64,000 bases of DNA from Malania oleifera. Its lineage: Eukaryota > Streptophyta > Magnoliopsida > Santalales > Ximeniaceae. This document shows, piece after piece, positions 42,501-52,110 of this stretch. Location of the stretch: NCBI RefSeq assembly GCF_029873635.1, contig NC_080423.1, positions 98,948,397 to 99,012,396 on the forward strand, read 5' to 3'. The position numbers and the translations under genes are program-made. Each line of letters starts with the position of its first letter. Within the stretch, counting starts at the first letter, position 1. The notes under the pieces were generated by a model. That model made no database searches. It saw nothing but the letters and a program-made list of their open reading frames with translations, and was not told where the DNA came from.

Positions 42501-44206
42501 ATTGATGTCAATCTCCCAAGTTCCTTTGGGATCTTCCCAACAAGGTTATTTGAGGAGAGATCAAGCACTTGTAGTTTTGTAGCTTCGCCAAGTTCAAGAG
42601 GAATCTCACCTGAGATTTTATTGTTGGAGAGTTTTAGGGCCGTCATTTTATAACATTGCCCCCACTTATAAGAAAGCTCGCCATAGAATTTATTGTTGCT
42701 CAAATCAATATAATTTAAATTTGGGTATATGCCAAAATATTCTGATATGTTTCCAGTGAACTGATTCCTTTCTAGCCTAACCCTAACTAGGGTAGTACAG
42801 TTCCTTAAGATTTTTGCAATGGAACCTATGAAATGGTTATCTTGTATAGTAAAATTCTCAAGCAAACCACCAAGGCATGTATTGTCTGGAAAATGGCCGA
42901 TAAATTTGTTATCAAATAAAGCCAGCAACCTCAAATGTGTAAGATTATTCATCTCTTGAGGAATGGAGCCATAAAATTTGTTTGAAAACAAGCGTAACTC
43001 TCGAAGAGACTTCAATTTCCCTATTTCTGGAGGGAGTAGGCCTGATAATAGATTATTATACAATGATAGGGAGGTGAGCTTAGTAAAATTTCCTATTGCA
43101 GTTGGAATGGTCCCCGTGAGGTTGTTGTCAAAAATGTTCAGGCTGGTCAAGTTGCCCAAGTCTCCTATAGTGGTTGGGATTGGCCCTATGAGGTTGTTAC
43201 CTGACAAAGCATGTTCATTGAGAGACTTAAGCATTCCTATCTCTCGAGGAATAGATCCAGAAAGCATGTTGTCATAAAGGTACAGGGTGGTCAAGTTGCG
43301 CAAGTCTCCTATAGTAGTTGGGATTGGCCCTGTGAGGTTGTTACCTGACAATTCAAGGTCATTGAGAGACTTAAGCATTCCTATCTCTCGAGGAATAGAT
43401 CCAGAAAGCATGTTGTCATAAAGGTACAGGGTGGTCAAGTTGCGCAAGTCTCCTATAGTAGTTGGGATTGGCCCTGTGAGGTTGTTACTTAACAATGCAA
43501 GGTAATTGAGAGACTTAAGCATTCCTATCTCTCGAGGAATAGATCCAGAAAGCATGTTGTGATAAAGGTATAGGGTGGTCAAGTTGCGCAAGTCTCCTAT
43601 AGTAGTTGGGATTAGCCCTGTGAGGTTGTTACCTGACAATTCAAGGTCATTGAGAGACTTAAGCATTCCTATCTCTCGAGGAATAGATCCAGAAAGCATG
43701 TTACGATGAAGGTACAGGGTGGTCAAGTTGCCCAAGTCTCCTATAGTAGTTGGGATTGGCCCTGTGAGCTTGTTAACTGACAAATCTAGGACATTGAGAG
43801 ACTTAAGCATTTCTAGATTGGAGGGAATGTTTTCGAAGAGGGAGTTGTCACTAAGATCAAGCTTTTGGAGGTGTTGGAAGGACGAGAAATTAAAACTATG
43901 GAGCGTACCTCTCAAAGCAAGGCCCGTGAGGTTTACATATGCAATGCTCCTTATGGACTTGTGACACCTAATTCCAATCCATCGATTGCAAGGGTCGGTT
44001 CCAACCCAAGAGGACAAAATAGATTGGCTGTGGTTGTCAAGACTCGCCTTCCATGCCACCAAAGCGTTTGTTTGAGAAGTAGTGGTGACTAAAGCAGAGA
44101 CAAAAGCAGCGTAATGGGAAGGAGGAGGAGGAGGGGATGCAAGAAAGAGGAGGTGGATGAGGAGGAAGAAGAGAAGGAAGGAAAGAAGCCGGGGGTGGGT
44201 AGACAT
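39521..44206 (-). CDS. MIK2-like LRR receptor-like protein kinase (two exons)
   Basis: Exon 1 is 44206-41233 and exon 2 is 39906-39521. The CCAG|GTAATT donor at 41232 and the TGCAG|AAC acceptor at 39907 bound a 1326-bp intron. Spliced length is 3360 bases, 1119 residues. It has a hydrophobic signal peptide (about 1-25), an LRR N-cap with WIGIRC (about 76-81), some 24 plant LRRs to about residue 715, a transmembrane helix (about 747-773), and a Ser/Thr kinase. The kinase has a glycine loop [11 protein letters not shown] (about 818), AVKK lysine (about 841), HRDISSNN (about 940), DFG (about 963) and, across the splice, [13 protein letters not shown]. It is predicted to sit in the plasma membrane and signal on ligand binding. 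The motifs match the MIK2 / At1g35710-like group, in which Arabidopsis MIK2 perceives SCOOP peptides; the ligand here is unknown. Intact as read, provided the odd intron is spliced. Confidence 0.9.
40436..40735. repeat. Almost pure-C tract (poly-G in the gene's sense)
   Basis: About 300 bases made of C runs broken by single A, T or G. It is unlike anything else in this AT-rich window. The frames through it are polyproline or polyglycine and meaningless. Confidence 0.9.
40736..40935. repeat. T-rich / A-rich low-complexity tract next to the C tract
   Basis: T runs with isolated A, G or C, then an A/G-rich patch, then T/G-rich. It continues the abnormal composition of the preceding 300 bases. 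Confidence 0.8.
43146..43865 (-). repeat. Five tandem 144-bp units in the LRR-coding exon
   Basis: The phrase TTGAGAGACTTAAGC occurs at 43218, 43362, 43506, 43650 and 43794, exactly 144 bases apart. Each unit encodes two LRRs (48 residues; LKSLN...GSIPREIGM). The middle units differ at only a few bases, so copy number probably changed recently by unequal exchange. Confidence 0.9.
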
Positions 44207-44276
44207 TGGTTTTCCTATATATATGACTGCTGGGTATATAAAATGGATGGGTGGTTAGGATTAGGATGCTGAGTGG

Positions 44277-44284
44277 TATTTATA
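44277..44284 (-). promoter_or_regulatory. Probable TATA box of the receptor-kinase gene
   Basis: TATAAATA on the minus strand, 71 bases before the ATG. This would place transcription start near 44245-44250 and give a short 5' UTR. Other TA-rich candidates lie closer to the ATG (44215-44242). The same block is preserved in the relic promoter near 48815. Confidence 0.55.
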
Positions 44285-44291
44285 GACAATG

Positions 44292-44311
44292 GATGTTGGT
44301 CTACCAACATC
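44292..44311. promoter_or_regulatory. Perfect dyad upstream of the TATA box
   Basis: Arms GATGTTGGT and ACCAACATC with a 2-base centre. They contain ACCAAC, a known MYB-type core. It lies 8 bases upstream of the TATA box; a binding role is inferred. Confidence 0.35.
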
Positions 44312-44820
44312 AGTGGTGTGTGTGGCATTTTCTATAAAAAATTTAAAATGTGTTGAAATTTTTTTTCATACCTCACGTATCTGGGGAAACAAAAATTCAT
44401 GAAATTTCCAACTATTAATAGTGATACAACCAAAAGAAAAATGATGACAAATCCAATTTCTTCTCAAAGTAAAGCAATGACAATCCTCATTTTTTACTTC
44501 TTATATATATTTTTAAAATTTTTCAATGTAAATACTTTGTATTTTCTGCATTCTTTAATTTTAATTTTTTTATTTGATCGTTAAAAAAATATATTGAAGT
44601 TTATAGGAATAAACTTATTTCATGTTATGAATTCATAAAAATATGTATATATTATACAGTGACAACATTGAAGAATATGGGAGGAAGGAGGACGAAAGTG
44701 AGACTGACGCAAACAGGGCGCGTGCACGTCCTCGGGAATAGAAGGAAAAAGGCCATTGGGAGGAGTACAGAAAGTGCAGGGAATCCGATGGGAAGCAAGA
44801 AGACAAAATATCATTCATTT

Positions 44821-44858
<38 letters not shown>

Positions 44859-45269
44859 TTTGACTAGTCATATCACAGTATGACAGTAGACTTGAGTTGG
44901 AGAACAATGTATCAGAGTAGGTGTAGGGTGTAGGGTGTAGGGTGTTCCCCTTCATTAATTGTTGCATCAACGGACATCAACTTTTAGATACAGTTGTAGA
45001 GATTGGTCATAGCTGAGACCACCCGCTATGTGCTGCTCATGCATGGATAACGTTATCCAAAGCAAGTTAGGAGGGAAAAACAAATCAAGGAATTGGCTTT
45101 TCTATTTTTATTTTTTGTAAATGTTCATTATAAAATAATCAAAAAATTTTGGAAGTTTTCTATTTTCCAAAGTTTGGAAGTTCATATAAATTAATTTTCA
45201 ATATAAAAGCTTCATTTTTCCTTATTTTTAAAATTTTCCATATTTTTTTACTTTATTGAATTAATAAAT
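44312..45269. other. Upstream region of the kinase gene
   Basis: No gene is visible. It contains a TA microsatellite (44824-44853), three tandem GTGTAGG 7-mers (about 44918-44945) and segments (44640-44820, 44870-45060) that recur at 49000-49580. These mark it as the parent of the relic copies to the right. Confidence 0.6.
44824..44853. repeat. (TA)n microsatellite
   Basis: About 15 TA units upstream of the kinase gene. Confidence 0.9.
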
Positions 45270-45725
45270 TTTGCCAAATTTCATGTTATATAAGGTCCAG
45301 ATAAAATGGAATGTCTACGGACTCACTGTTACAATATTCTAACAATCAATTATGGTGACTCTTAGTTGTATATCATTGTCTAAAATTTCTATGAACAATA
45401 TATTTGTAAACTCTCCGGACCACAATTACTTTGATGTCAAAGAAAAAAGTCTATATTTATTTACGAAACAATGATATTTGACATCAAAATTACTTTTTTT
45501 TATTCCTCTTTTGTCGAAGGGCATTGACTGAGATTTAGGTAATTTTCCTTATTGTCTTGTGACACCCAATTTCAATTCATCAATAGCAAGGGTGGGTTCA
45601 ACCCAGCAAGACAAAATAGATTGGCTGTGGTGTTCAAGACTCGCCGTCAATGCTACCAAAGCATTTGTTACAGAAGTTGTAGTGATTAATGAAGTAAAAA
45701 CAAAAGTAGAATAATGCAAGTGAAA
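45270..45725 (-). pseudogene. Receptor-kinase 5' relic 1
   Basis: 45545-45725 matches 43940-44115, the segment coding the LRR N-cap around W-I-G-I-R-C-H and the preceding A-L-V-A-W-K-A-S, with stops and indels. The AT-rich block before it (45270-45540) recurs at 46280-46540 and 50130-50400. Confidence 0.75.
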
Positions 45726-46249
45726 AATTTTAGAGTTGTGTACTCGTAAAAAATATGTGGATTTCCAACTTTCTTATGCTATTGGTGGCAACAAAAAGTT
45801 AAAAATATCATTTTTTTTAATAAAAAATTCTATAAATTTTAAAATAAAAAGTAAAAATTAGTTTTTCATAATTGAACAGACCCTCAAGTTTTGTTAATTA
45901 ATTTTTTTTAGTGCAACTGGCATTTTGATCTCATTCAATTATTTATTGATTAAGAAGGGTAATGGTGTGTTTGAGCGAATGAGTTTTAAGGCCATGAGTA
46001 TATATTATATGATTTGGATAAAAATCAATATAATTTCACTCTGCATTTTGTCTGAATCCTCACAAATTCAAGTAGAAGGTTCCAAATTCAAGCACTCAAA
46101 TAAAAGTTAATTATATATATAACGCCCAAACAATTTAAATGTAAAGCAAAAACAAAGTAAAACCGATGTGGTGAGTGAGAATTGTGAATGAAGTTTTTTC
46201 CAATGCTTGAATTGGATTTTTTTTAACATTTATTTTTTCTTAATTTTTA
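45726..46249. other. AT-rich spacer
   Basis: No coding signal; a short frame at 45925 is not supported. Confidence 0.45.
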
Positions 46250-47640
46250 ACATAATAGAATAAATTAATTTTTCATAATAAATTTTGTCCAATTTTGTGT
46301 TATATAAGGTCCAAATAAAATGGGGTGTCTACGGACTCACGGTTGCAATGTGATGATCGATGCTCTAACAATCAACCATGGTGACTCATAGCCATATATT
46401 ATTATCTAAAATTTCTATCAATGATACATTTGTGAAACTCATGGTACCACAGCTAGTTTGATGCCAAAGTGAAAAGTTTATATTTATTTATAAGACAATG
46501 ACATTTGACTTTAAAATTACTTTCTATTTTTTTTTTCCGTTTTGGTGAAGGGCATTGGTCTGCATGGACCATGCATCGACTTGGCCTTGAGGTTTACATA
46601 TGCAATGTTTATTATGAACTTGGGACACCCAATTCCATCAATCGCGTGGGTGGGACAGCAACAACCCAACAAGACAAAATAGATTGTCTAGCCTGACCTT
46701 TCATGGCTGTAGTCACTCCACTTTGGAAGCATTTGTAGATAAATTTTAATTGTAATTTATTGGGTTGTATTCATTAATTGTTGTATGGATAACCTTTGAT
46801 TCAATTTTTATATCTTTTTAGACTCGTTTGACATTTTAAAAACAGTAAAAATTTTAAAAATATGGAGATTTCTTTTTCTCATTTGGACATTAAGAAAATA
46901 TAGAAAAATAAATAAATATATTAAATTAAAAAATAAATATTAATTTTGCGCATCATTAATTTTTAATTTTTCTTAATTTTTAACATAATAAAATTAATTT
47001 TATATTTAACCTAGTGTTTTGTATAGAGAGAAAATAATGAAAATAAATTTTCTTTTTATTCATTTTCTTTTCTTTCCTCAAACAAAATTCTTGATCCAAA
47101 TGAACTCTTACAAGCAAAATATTACTTAAAATTGAAGTCAGTGTACTGACAAAAACATACAATATTGTCTAAAATTTGAAAGTTGAAAAACAAGGAAAAA
47201 AAATATAGGGGGGGATTCAAATTCTTTGATCCAATCACCAACATATATATTTATATATATACATATATATATATATATATTAATGAAAACGAATTAAATT
47301 TGTATTTTATCAACATTTAAGTTTAAGAAAATGATCAATTTTAAGAATTTGTTTTATTCATTATAATGTTTGAGGTAGAAAAAAAAATAAAAGATAGAAT
47401 GATAATTTTGATTTTAATATTATTTTATTTTTATAATCAGTTTTTCAACAAAATCCTTGATCTTATCAAGTCTACCACGGTAGCTTGGTGATCAAAAAGG
47501 AAATAAAATAGCGGAAGATCTTTGTTCCATTGCCCCTACTCGTGAATGCTTCAATATTTTTTTTTTATTTTTAATTATAATTTTAATAATTTTTTATTGT
47601 TATAGTATTTGAGATAGAGAGAACAAGATGAACTATGAAT
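46250..47640 (-). pseudogene. Receptor-kinase 5' relic 2 with its repeated flank
   Basis: About 46575-46740 is a broken copy of the N-cap coding segment (GGTTTACATATGCAATG...AAGACAAAATAGATTG). The flanks 46280-46540 and 46790-47400 recur at 50130-50400 plus 50740-51285, and 47000-47400 also at 57120-57530. The unit is therefore duplicated as a block. Confidence 0.7.
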
Positions 47641-48228
47641 GATGAATTCTTAATACTTAATATGTATATGTTCATAAAAACTTTTTTAAGGAGAGTTGGA
47701 ACTTAGAAAATATTAAAAAAAAGGAGTCTCTTTTGGTCATATTTAGCTATGAAAGAAATCAATAAACAAAAAATTAAATTCATATATTATTAGCATATAA
47801 TATTTCTTAAAATTATAATTATATTAAAACAAAATTTTATTTTTAATATTGTTTTACCATAGAGAAAATATAATTAAAACATTATGTTTTTATTATTTTG
47901 CTTTCTTTTTCTTTTCTCGAACAAATCTTTGATCCAAATAGTTATATTAGTAAATTATTAGCTAGGATGTACATAAACTTCTTATATACCAAAAATTGAG
48001 ACTAGCCATATGGTGATATTTAGGACTGCAAACGAACCAAACTGCTCATGAGCGGCTTAGGAGATCAGTTTAATAAGAGCTCGTTTGGGCTCGTTTATTA
48101 TCTAAATGAATAAGTCCCAAGTTTAATTTTTAGGCGCGGTTTGTAAATGACCCGAGTGTGAGCATAGTCGGGCTCACCTCTTTTCAACTCTGTGAGCGAA
48201 TTGATAACGAGCTTGAATGAGTTTGTTT
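47641..48228. other. AT-rich DNA ending in a common plant repeat fragment
   Basis: 48020-48228 has phrases such as GAGCTCGTTTGGGCTCGTTTA that are typical of widely dispersed plant transposon sequence. The family was not determined. Nothing could be assigned in 47641-48020. Confidence 0.35.
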
Positions 48229-48690
48229 TGTTGAAATCTAAACTTGACTGAATCTAGAGATGGCCGGCAACACAACGCAGTTAAATTTTCTAGAGTCGGC
48301 AGACAACCTACTCCACCTAACAGCCGCATCGTTGATTACCAACCTCACCTATCAGTTGCATTTGTTGATTTTTTGGTTTTGTATCTACTATAAATAGGTG
48401 TGTGTATGTAATGTATTATGTAGTGTGTTGAGAGTGTAAAGCCAGTGAGCGTGAGAGAGAGTTTTAATTTGAAGTTCTCTGTATCCATTTTGAGATTGAA
48501 ATACATTGTTGTTGTATTGATTCTCACGAGTTTCAATTACAACCAGTAACGGAGTGTCCCTCTCCACCCATTAGTGGTATCAGAGCATCTATGTACGCCT
48601 GCATTCGCCAAACAGAGGCGAAATTTAATTTTCTTCCCATTTTTTAAGTTGCTCAAAATCCAAAATTGAGTCTACCATTATGCAATTCGA
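48229..48690 (+). mobile_element. 5' LTR and leader fragment of a copia related to the 32-38 kb element
   Basis: LTR 48229-48573 (TGTTGAAA...CCCATTA) aligns with 32394-32702, including a CTATAAATAGG TATA box near 48388. Primer site TGGTATCAGAGC lies at 48575-48586. The leader after it matches 32715-32830 and then stops abruptly at about 48690, where receptor-kinase sequence begins. Confidence 0.8.
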
Positions 48691-48845
48691 CTGAAGGAAG
48701 GAAAGAAGCCGAGGGTGGGTAGACATTGGATTTCCTATATATATGACTGCTGGGTATATAAAATGGGTGGGTGGTTAGGATTGGGATGGTGAGGGTAAAG
48801 ACATAATGAGTGGTATTTATAGACAATGGATGTTGGTCTACCATT
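48691..48845 (-). pseudogene. Receptor-kinase start-codon and promoter relic 3
   Basis: Near-copy of 44172-44303, from the first codons (GAAGAAGCC...GTAGACAT in plus sense) through the TATA region. It is joined to the copia leader on one side and loses the second arm of the promoter dyad on the other. An extra 18-base piece lies near 48792. Confidence 0.75.
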
Positions 48846-49059
48846 TCTATTTCATTTTTTACCTCTTATATATATTTTTAAAATTTTCAATGTAAATACT
48901 TTATTTTTTCTACATTCTTTAATTTAATTTTTTTTTAAATGATCATAAAAAAAACAAATATATTGAAGTTTATAGGAATAGACTTATATCATGTTATGAA
49001 TTCAGAAAATATATATATATATATATATATTATACAGTGACAACATAGATGAAGAAGAA
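48846..49059. repeat. Copy of the kinase upstream region
   Basis: Matches 44490-44670 with small indels; a TA microsatellite is at 49008-49030. Confidence 0.65.
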
Positions 49060-49075
49060 GAACATGGGATGAAGG

Positions 49076-49294
49076 AAACCTCCAGGGTGTGGTTCAGGTA
49101 GTAGTGCGGGTTGCAGGAGTGCCTTTCACGAGATCAGGTGTTCAAATCCTCTTGGACTCGTTTTCGTCCCTGAACTCCTGAATTTACCTTCCCTTTGGAG
49201 TTGTGGGGTCAAATTCAAGGTGCGCAGGATTAGTCACGTGGACCGTAAAACGGATGTATGGATACTTGGTGTGTAATCCAAAAAAAAAAAAAAA
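49076..49294 (+). mobile_element. SINE with poly-A tail and 16-bp target duplication
   Basis: It is flanked by GAACATGGGATGAAGG (49060-49075) and GAACATGGGAGGAAGG (49295-49310), a long duplication as made by LINE-driven insertion. It ends in 15 A residues. About 50 bases from its start is GTGTTCAAATCC, matching the tRNA-type B box (GGTTCGANTCC). An upstream TGGTTCAGGTAGT could be the A box. The corresponding place in the kinase upstream region (near 44672-44685) lacks the insert. Confidence 0.8.
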
Positions 49295-49310
49295 GAACAT
49301 GGGAGGAAGG

Positions 49311-50129
49311 AGGACGATCGTGAGATTCACGCAAACAAGGCGCGTGCACGGCCTCGGGAATAGAAGGAGAAAGGCCATTGGGAAGAGTACGCAGTGGGAA
49401 AGGGCAGGGAATTCAATGGGAAGACAAAACACGCAAGTATCACAGTAGACTTGACTTGACTTGACTTGGACAACAATGTATCACAGTAGCTGTAGCTCTG
49501 CTGTAGGCATCAACAAACAGACATAAACTTTTAGATACAGTTGTAGAGATTGGCTATGTGCTCATGGACAGATAACGTTAACCAAAGCTTGCAAGTTGGA
49601 AACCCTGTATTGATTATAAAATAAATAGTAAATTAGTCAACAAAATTTTAACCTTGTATTTTTTAGATTTTAAAATTTAAATGAAGTCGATGAATTTTGA
49701 ATAATTTTTTATTCTTGATAATATTTGATATAGAGAGAAAACAGAATGAAAATTTTGATTGTTCTATCTATAAATAGGTCAATCAATTAATTCATTCATT
49801 TATTAGCTTGTGTACATAATTTTGGAGATTATATTTTCATTAAAAAATTATTAAGTTCAAACTACACAAAGAAAAATAATTTGTCTCATCAAATCATTTC
49901 GATATTTCTTGTGCACGCACAGAGATTTTAAGTGAAAGACTCTAAGTTTTTAACTTCTAATCCTTAATTCAGGTGCGATTTATTGACCTAATTTTCTATA
50001 TTAAGGTTTGCAGACTTGACTTCGGAGAGGCATTTCTCAGAGTAGCCTTTTGTTTGGGTTAGTCAATTAATTAATTAATTTGCTTACATCAATTACTATG
50101 GTACTGTGCTAACAAAGTTGTCCAACGTT
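49311..50129. other. Rest of the copied upstream region, then AT-rich DNA
   Basis: 49311-49580 matches 44686-45060 in part. 49600-50129 is AT-rich with no gene. Confidence 0.55.
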
Positions 50130-51285
50130 CAGATGTATAAACTTTGTCCAATTTTATGTTATATTAGGTCCAGATAAAATGTGATGTCTACGAACTCACT
50201 GTTACAATATTCTAACAATCAACCATGATGACTCTTCGTTGTATATCATTGTCTATAATTTCTATGAATAATAAATTTGTGAACTTGCCGGACCACAATT
50301 AATTTGATGCTAAAGTAAAAAATCTATATTTGTCTACGAAACAATGACATTTGACAACAAAATTACTTTTTTTTTTATTCCTTTTTGTTGAAGGGCATTG
50401 ACTAAGGTCGTTCGTGTCCACTTGCGCATAGACTTGACCCGTGAGGTTTACGTAATGTTCCTTATGGACTTGTGACACCCAATTCCAATGACATTTGACT
50501 TCAAAATTACTTTATATTTTTTTGTCCTTTTTGTTGAAGAACATTGGTTGGCTTGGACCACGTATGCAATGTTAGTTATGGACTTGTGATGCCCAATTTC
50601 AATCCATCAATCACGAGGGACTGCGGTTGTCTAGACTAACCTTCCATGGCTGTAGTGACTTGACTTTGGAAGCATCAATAAATTTATTGGGTTGCTGCTG
50701 TCTCATTCATTAATTGTGGCATGGATGACCTTTGATTCAATTTTTTATATCTTTTTTGGCTCCGTTTGACATTTTAAAAATAGTACAAAATTTTAAAATA
50801 TGGAAATTTCTTTTTCCCATTTGGACATAAAGAAAATATAGAAAAATAAATAAATATATTAAACTAAAAATAAAAATTTAATTTTACACATCATTAACAT
50901 TTAATCTTTAACATTATAACATTAATTTTATATTTAACCTAGTATCTTGTATGGGGAGAAAAGAATGAAAACAAATTTTCTTTTTATTCTCCTATTCTTT
51001 CCTTTCTTCAAACAAAATCTTTGATCCAAATGAACTCTTACAAGAAAAAAGATTACTTAAAATTGAAGTCTGTATGCTGACAAAAACATACAGCATTGTC
51101 TAGAATTTGAAAGTTGAAAAAACAAGGAAAAAAAAGATACGAGGGGATTCAAATTCTTTGATTCAATCACCAATATATATATTAATGAAAATAAATTAAA
51201 ATTTTATTTTATTAACATTTAAATTTAAGAAAATAATCAATTTTAAGAATTCTTTTTATTCCTTATAGTGTTTGAGATTAAAAAA
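50130..51285 (-). pseudogene. Receptor-kinase 5' relic 4 with its repeated flank
   Basis: Two partial copies of the N-cap coding segment (about 50430-50490 and 50550-50680) lie between flanks shared with 46250-47400. They are separated by a short duplicated flank piece (ACATTTGACTTCAAAATTAC). Confidence 0.7.
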
Positions 51286-51296
51286 AAAAAAAATAG

Positions 51297-51465
51297 TGGA
51301 TACAATGATCCAAGCCACACGACATAATGATGGTTTGCTGCGAATATAAGAATCCGAGTCATAGCGGATATGATAATCTCAGCCATACGACACAATGGTG
51401 GGTTGCTTCGAATGTAAGAATCTAAGCCGTAATGGATATGATGATTCGAGCCACTTCAAGCAGTA
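51297..51465. repeat. 68-bp minisatellite, about 2.4 copies
   Basis: TATGATnATC-AGCCA-style units start near 51301, 51369 and 51437. Confidence 0.7.
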
Positions 51466-51514
51466 ATAAGGTGTGAAACCAAGGTTTGGAAAATGGTTAC
51501 TTTATTGGAGAAAT

Positions 51515-51675
51515 GCACTTGGGTGTAGGGTCCTGAGTTCGATGAATGAATCGACTTGTCCATGGGGTCTGCTGCGCTAGTTTCAAAATAAATTAATGTG
51601 TTTCTAGGGTCAACTGCCCTAGTTTCCAGGTAAATCAATGTATGCTTGGGGTTGGCTGCCCCATCTTTAAATATT
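51515..51675. repeat. Minisatellite of about 54 bp, three copies
   Basis: Each unit has GGG(T/G)nnnCTGCnnnnCTAGTTTC and an AAATnAATGTnT stretch. On the minus strand the three units read in one frame as 18-residue repeats, a chance effect of the period being a multiple of three. Confidence 0.65.
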
Positions 51676-51769
51676 AGCACAACAAGAATTGCTCAATCAA
51701 GGATGCCAAATTATCATTCAAAAGCTTATTCAACAAGACAAGTGTGAAAGGTGCTCTATTGCTGCTTAG

Positions 51770-52110
51770 GGTGCCAAAATGCATTGATCTGTTGCTATAT
51801 GCATGCATGATGCTAACTTGTGATGCTAGGATGCAGGGATATGTTGCTATATGCATGCATGTTGCTAACTGTGATGCTAGAATGTAGGGATATGTTGTCA
51901 TATGTATGTATGTTGCTAACTTGTGATGCTTGAATGCAGTGGTATGTTGTTATATGTATGTTTGTTGCTAACTTGTGATGCTAGAGTGTAGGGAAATGTT
52001 GCTATATGTATTCATTTATTTTTCCATTCAATGCATGAAATGTATTGTAATGCATGAAATGTATGGTGACGCATGAAATGTAAATGTATGGCAATGCATG
52101 AATCTTTTCT
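51770..52110. repeat. Minisatellite of about 50 bp, then short ATGCATGAAATGTA repeats
   Basis: GATGCTAG/GATGCTTG phrases occur at 51823, 51872, 51924 and 51976, each followed by GGATATGTTG and TATGCATG-like words. From 52022 the unit changes to a motif of about 20-26 bases. Confidence 0.7.

Noticed and set aside
44918..44945. GTGTAGG 7-mers considered as an interstitial telomere tract
   Set aside because: Only three to four units and not the plant TTTAGGG sequence.
49076..49294. Possible tRNA gene (B-box match)
   Set aside because: No cloverleaf could be drawn. The poly-A tail and long target duplication identify a SINE instead.
51456..51680. 74-codon frame with 18-residue internal repeats
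   Set aside because: Produced by a minisatellite of about 54 bp, a multiple of three. No start context or homologue is recognised.
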